A stretch of DNA of 53,270 nt from Candidatus Gastranaerophilales bacterium (lineage in GTDB: Bacteria; Cyanobacteriota; Vampirovibrionia; Gastranaerophilales; Gastranaerophilaceae), in contig CANPZP010000005.1 in assembly GCA_947589115.1 (NCBI GenBank), positions 1 to 53,270 of the forward strand, given 5' to 3'. Positions 49,930 through 53,270 of this stretch are shown here, piece after piece. A program made the position numbers and the translations under genes. The notes beneath the pieces were generated by a model. It searched no databases, had not been told where the DNA came from, and saw only the letters and a program-made list of their open reading frames with translations. How positions within the stretch are numbered: position 1 is the stretch's first letter; each line of letters opens with the position of its first letter.

Positions 49930-51294
49930 CTAGTGTTCATAAATATAATTTATTATTTTATTTTCAAACGATTTAATTTCGAGAGGTTTTTTATTAAAAT
50001 TTTGAATTAATATTGCAACGGAATAAGTATTATTATCTTTAGAATGAACATATCCGGCAATTGCGCTTATATTAGACAGGGTACCGGTTTTAAGCCAAGC
50101 ATCTCCTCTCAAATCAAATAATCTCTGAGATAAAGTTCCATCTCCCGGCTGAGCCATATTGTCTTTAAACATTTCGAAATCAGATTGTTTATAAAGCATA
50201 TTTAAAGCGGAAGTTATCCAGTCTGTATAAATTAAATTATTTCTTGAAACACCGCTTCCGTCTTTTATTATAATATCCTTTGTTTCAATTCCCTTAGAAT
50301 TATAAAATTCATTAAACATTTCGTTTGATAGTAAAATTGAGCCTGTTGAAGCATATTTTTGTGCAGAAGCCAGTTTAAATACTGTTTCAGCCATTAAATT
50401 ATTACTGTTTTGAAGTATTAAAGGGATTACATCCTTTATCGGGTGAGTAATTTCAGTTAATAATTGTGCATCTTGAGGGGTAAGTTTTGATGCAAATAAA
50501 GTAGAAGAAACTTGTATTTTAGATTCTTCAAGCCCCTTTTCCAAGTTATGAATAAAATATCTGCGCATACTGCTTATCGGGACACTGAATGGTTTTGGAG
50601 AAGTAACTGCTCCGTATACTTCCAATAATTCGGGATTATTCCAGTTATATCTTTCAACGTTTAAATAGTTAATTTTAGAATCCGATTTAATATAATTAAA
50701 TATTGAAACAGGATAGCTTGTTTTGGGGGCTAAAGAAATATTTCCGCCCGATTCTTTTATCATATTTATTTTTATAACATTACCGTCTAAATTATAAGCA
50801 CTGACTTTAGGGGTATATGGGTTCATATCATCATCCCACATCCAGCCTTCCGAAAATTCTTTTTTATCAATTATACTGTCATCAATATACAGATTTTTAA
50901 AGTTCGTACATCCCGAATCTTTAATTGTATTTAAAGCATTTTTAAGCTCCGAAGAAGTTAACAGGGGGTCTGCGCCCAGTTTTATATAAAGATTATTTTG
51001 ATTATCTTTATAAAACTGAGTTTTAAAAAGGTAATCGTACCCCAAAGAATCCAAAGCCGCATAAGTAGTAAATAATTTCAAAACTGATGCCGGATGAAGC
51101 AGTTTTTTCGAATCCGTTTCATATTCAATATTACCGTTTTGAACATTTTTTATTGATACAGATATGGTTGATACTCCGTATAAATCAGATTTTTTTATCA
51201 GTTTATCAATATTTCCGACCTGAATGGCTTCTGATACATTAATATTTGTAATAAATAAAATAATTAAGATTAAAATTTTAAACAGCTTTTTCAT
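49930..51294 (-). CDS. dacB: D-alanyl-D-alanine carboxypeptidase/endopeptidase, PBP4 (S13) type
   Basis: This exported penicillin-binding protein trims peptidoglycan peptides. The ATG at 51294 follows GGAG by 6 bases and starts a signal peptide (MKKLFKILILIILFITNINV, cut near SEA). Active-site motifs are HPASVLKLF (SxxK), NSNNLMAE (SxN) and WLKTGTLSNISAIAGYV (KTG). The wide spacing between SxxK and SxN fits the S13 family. The ATG shares its A with the stop of the nitrilase gene (TAATG). Confidence 0.93.
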   Translation of the reverse strand: MKKLFKILILIILFITNINVSEAIQVGNIDKLIKKSDLYGVSTISVSIKNVQNGNIEYETDSKKLLHPASVLKLFTTYAALDSLGYDYLFKTQFYKDNQNNLYIKLGADPLLTSSELKNALNTIKDSGCTNFKNLYIDDSIIDKKEFSEGWMWDDDMNPYTPKVSAYNLDGNVIKINMIKESGGNISLAPKTSYPVSIFNYIKSDSKINYLNVERYNWNNPELLEVYGAVTSPKPFSVPISSMRRYFIHNLEKGLEESKIQVSSTLFASKLTPQDAQLLTEITHPIKDVIPLILQNSNNLMAETVFKLASAQKYASTGSILLSNEMFNEFYNSKGIETKDIIIKDGSGVSRNNLIYTDWITSALNMLYKQSDFEMFKDNMAQPGDGTLSQRLFDLRGDAWLKTGTLSNISAIAGYVHSKDNNTYSVAILIQNFNKKPLEIKSFENKIINYIYEH

Positions 51295-52103
51295 TATTTC
51301 TCCAATATTTGATAACATTTTTTAGTATCACTTAAAATAGGCATTTGTTCCCTGTATTGCTTCATTTCATCAAGTTTAATATAAGTTTTCAAAACCTCTT
51401 CTTTTCCGTCTGAAGAGGAAATAATATTCCCTTTATAATCGACGGCAAAAGAACTGCCTGAAAATTCAAAATTTTCATTTATTCTGCCGGTAAGGCATGC
51501 AGATATAAAGAAAGTCTGATTTTCAATAGCCCTTGCTTTTACAAGTGTCACATATTCATCGGTATATTGTTTAGGCCATGCTGCCATATTAACCATAAAA
51601 TCCGTGCCTTTAAATGCGTACAATCTGAACATTTCGGGGAATCTTATATCATAACATACCGATATTCCTATTTTACCTATATCAGTATTAACTATAACAG
51701 GTGTATCTCCTTCTTCAAGGTATTTACCTTCAGACTGTCCCCTATGGGAAAATAAATGAAATTTATCATAAGTATCAAGTATTTCCCCTTTTCTGTTCAG
51801 AATTATACAAGTATTTCTGTCTTTTTGATTATATTTGTGTAAAATAGCACTCCCGCCGATAATATTTGAATTATACTTTAAAGCTAATTCCTTCAAAAAA
51901 TTGAGTGTATCAGAACAAAATAATTCTTGAGAATATTTATTAAAATGTACACAATCCCAGCCCGTAGTCCACAATTCGGGCAAAATTATTAAATCGGCAC
52001 TTGTTTCTTCAACTTCATTTAACAGTGTTTCAACTTTACTTATATTTTTCTTTATATCCCCCGGAACAGCCTCTAACTGCACCGTTAATATTTTAATTTT
52101 CAT
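51294..52103 (-). CDS. Carbon-nitrogen hydrolase (nitrilase superfamily)
   Basis: The catalytic triad is present: Glu in LPELW, Lys in YDKFHLF and Cys in SVCYDIRFPE (E45, K116 and C152 when counted from a TTG two codons upstream). The sequence IILPELWTTGWD and the GKIGISVCYDIRFPEMFR segment are closest to omega-amidase/NIT2-like enzymes that hydrolyse 2-oxoglutaramate or similar amides; the exact substrate is uncertain. The start is ATG at 52103; the TTG at 52109 cannot be excluded, since no strong ribosome site is seen. It is coupled to dacB. Confidence 0.88.
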   Translation of the reverse strand: MKIKILTVQLEAVPGDIKKNISKVETLLNEVEETSADLIILPELWTTGWDCVHFNKYSQELFCSDTLNFLKELALKYNSNIIGGSAILHKYNQKDRNTCIILNRKGEILDTYDKFHLFSHRGQSEGKYLEEGDTPVIVNTDIGKIGISVCYDIRFPEMFRLYAFKGTDFMVNMAAWPKQYTDEYVTLVKARAIENQTFFISACLTGRINENFEFSGSSFAVDYKGNIISSSDGKEEVLKTYIKLDEMKQYREQMPILSDTKKCYQILEK

Positions 52104-52139
52104 ATTCAAATTGTATTACAAATTTCTATTCTTATCAAA

Positions 52140-53099
52140 TTATCTTCCCGTAAAATAAAAAGCTAAAGTTTCATAAACTATCTGCTCTTTTATATACGTA
52201 TCAAGCATTTTCTTAAATTCTTCAGTTTTTTCAATATCTTTGTATATCATATTTAAGAGTACTTTATTATTAAAATGAAGGGTAAAATTTTGTTTTGCAA
52301 TATTTAACAAATATTGCTGAATACAGTCAATTATATATTTAGCTTCAAAATTATTTTCAACTTGATATTTTAATAAGAATGAAGAAAAATCCAAAGGATT
52401 AATATGGTTGAATTTTGGATAATCAACAAAAAATTTTTCCAAAAAAGAAGTATTATAAACAATATTTTTTACATCCGGAATATAAAAAGCCTGAGAACGG
52501 GAAACAATAGTTTGCAATAAATCTTCTTTATTGTTAGTCAGAAAAATAAAAGTAACATTTGAAGGCGGTTCTTCTATGGATTTTAACATAGAATTAGCGG
52601 CAACCGAAGATAAACAATTTTGGTTAAGCCCGGAGGGATACCAGATTTTATCCTCGTCATCCGATTGAGGAAGGCTGTATCCTGATTCTTTAAACTCAAA
52701 ATACTCCCTTTTCTCCTCATCTGACAATTTTTTCATTTGCGCATCACAGAATATAAATACTCTGTGATAATCCGACGAATTTATTAAAGTATCTAAAACT
52801 CCGTTAATTTGTTCTTCGGATATAACCGTTTTACTTAAATCAGATTTATTATCTATTTTAGATACTGTTATAACGGCAGGATGTTTATTTTCTCTTATCC
52901 ACCTGCAATTTTGACAATCACAATCACTCCTGCCATCTTCATTACAATTAAGAATCCTTGCAATTTCAAGTCCCATTAAATACTGCATATATTGATTTGA
53001 ACCGTGAAATATTAAAGAATGGAACAGCCTGTTTTGTTTTTGCGCCGTTTCAAAAAAATTACATAAATATGAATATTTATTACTTAAAATTTGATTCAT
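52140..53099 (-). CDS. holB: DNA polymerase III delta-prime subunit
   Basis: The 319-aa protein has the clamp-loader plan: LIFHGSNQYMQYLMGLEIARIL in place of an intact P-loop (delta-prime does not hydrolyse ATP), and a zinc module C-x4-9-CDCQNC. The late segment is SMLKSIEEPPSNVTFIFLTNN and TIVSRSQAFYIP, typical of DnaX/HolB AAA+ proteins. An insertion near residues 130-150 (YFEFKESGYSLPQSDDED) is unusual. It lies 3 bases after the holA-like end, so the two clamp-loader subunits are adjacent. Confidence 0.88.
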   Translation of the reverse strand: MNQILSNKYSYLCNFFETAQKQNRLFHSLIFHGSNQYMQYLMGLEIARILNCNEDGRSDCDCQNCRWIRENKHPAVITVSKIDNKSDLSKTVISEEQINGVLDTLINSSDYHRVFIFCDAQMKKLSDEEKREYFEFKESGYSLPQSDDEDKIWYPSGLNQNCLSSVAANSMLKSIEEPPSNVTFIFLTNNKEDLLQTIVSRSQAFYIPDVKNIVYNTSFLEKFFVDYPKFNHINPLDFSSFLLKYQVENNFEAKYIIDCIQQYLLNIAKQNFTLHFNNKVLLNMIYKDIEKTEEFKKMLDTYIKEQIVYETLAFYFTGR

Positions 53100-53102
53100 A
53101 AT

Positions 53103-53270
53103 TTAACTCAATAATGCTAATTCCAGTATTGTTTCACCTGATAATGCCTGACCGGATTTTAATTTATATTCCGCATCAATTAAATTTTCCCTTATTTTTA
53201 CGAGTTTATCAAGCGGTGTATTTCTTAATTTTTCTCTTGTTTTTAATACGATATATTCATGAAGTTTCAA
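53103..53270 (-). CDS. holA: DNA polymerase III delta subunit, C-terminal part
   Basis: The frame is open to the window edge. The last 55 residues read LKLHEYIVLKTREKLRNTPL, then DKLVKIRENLIDAEYKLKSGQ and end ALSGETILELALLS. The pattern 'L..L...LidaEyklKSGq..' close to the C-terminus is typical of HolA, where the helix packs in the clamp-loader collar. The stop is 3 bases before the holB ATG, which supports the call. Most of the gene lies outside the window. Confidence 0.75.
   Translation of the reverse strand: MKLHEYIVLKTREKLRNTPLDKLVKIRENLIDAEYKLKSGQALSGETILELALLS

Noticed and set aside
1-53270. CRISPR array, tRNA or rRNA genes, replication origin, prophage
   Set aside because: No regularly spaced repeats, RNA-gene consensus segments, DnaA-box clusters or phage structural genes were seen.

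Overview
The window is AT-rich, densely packed bacterial DNA. It codes mostly for housekeeping functions, with a few accessory islands. The best fit for the host is a gut-type, non-photosynthetic relative of Cyanobacteria (Vampirovibrionia/Gastranaerophilales). This is an inference from the pilin N-termini, the DUF3137 and DUF2993-like proteins, the PDZ/radical-SAM/DUF512 protein, low GC and anaerobic enzymes (desulfoferrodoxin, ADP-forming acyl-CoA synthetase). No rRNA or other marker in the window proves it, and an AT-rich Firmicute is the main alternative.

Layout. 1-4232 (mostly minus): two small unknown genes, folD with a CooC/MinD-like ATPase, queE and a DnaJ-like chaperone. 4294-16793 (plus): a long run of glyA, a WecA/TagO transferase, def, fmt, aroH, a degenerate PurD-like protein, ylxR, infB, rbfA, truB, two envelope proteins and a protein made only of Clp N-domains. 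16738-24748: a U32 hydroxylase-type protein, a secreted HExxH protein, purA, gatB, an exported protein with a Crp-type regulator, and an orphan DDE integrase domain. 24812-29927 (minus): an exported protein, polA and a large TPR protein. 30017-32574: a symmetrical two-pilin locus. 32639-43088: a PTP-like protein, fabI, a DUF3137 protein, tgt, ndk, an ADP-forming acyl-CoA synthetase, two radical SAM proteins, a PadR regulator, and a DNA methyltransferase with a DUF1653-like partner. 43256-46742: a flagellar/type III secretion export operon (FliM-FliN/SctQ-like, FliO-like, FliP, FliQ, FliR). 47467-53270: rplS-rbgA-rnhB, superoxide reductase, dacB, a nitrilase, holB and the end of holA.

How the genes work together. 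GlyA and FolD supply one-carbon units, which Fmt and Def use for formyl-methionine start and removal. InfB, RbfA, TruB, YlxR, L19, RbgA and GatB serve translation. QueE and Tgt serve 7-deazaguanine tRNA modification. PolA, HolB, HolA and RNase HII serve replication.

The most striking observation is the pilin locus. Two convergent-ended, divergently transcribed prepilin genes share 243 bp of perfectly identical inverted sequence (promoter -10, leader and 5' coding part). Outside these, a 129/130-bp inverted pair carries the terminators. The 3' halves of the genes differ even at synonymous sites. A strong -35 box lies in the 723-bp spacer at only one end, 6 bp beyond the repeat, while the -10 lies inside both repeats. 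Recombination between the arms would flip the spacer and move the -35 from one pilin to the other, so the locus has the form of a phase switch. A second notable feature is a perfect ribosome binding site and in-frame ATG inside the FliM/FliN-like gene, placed to make a separate FliN-like protein as in SctQ of type III secretion systems.
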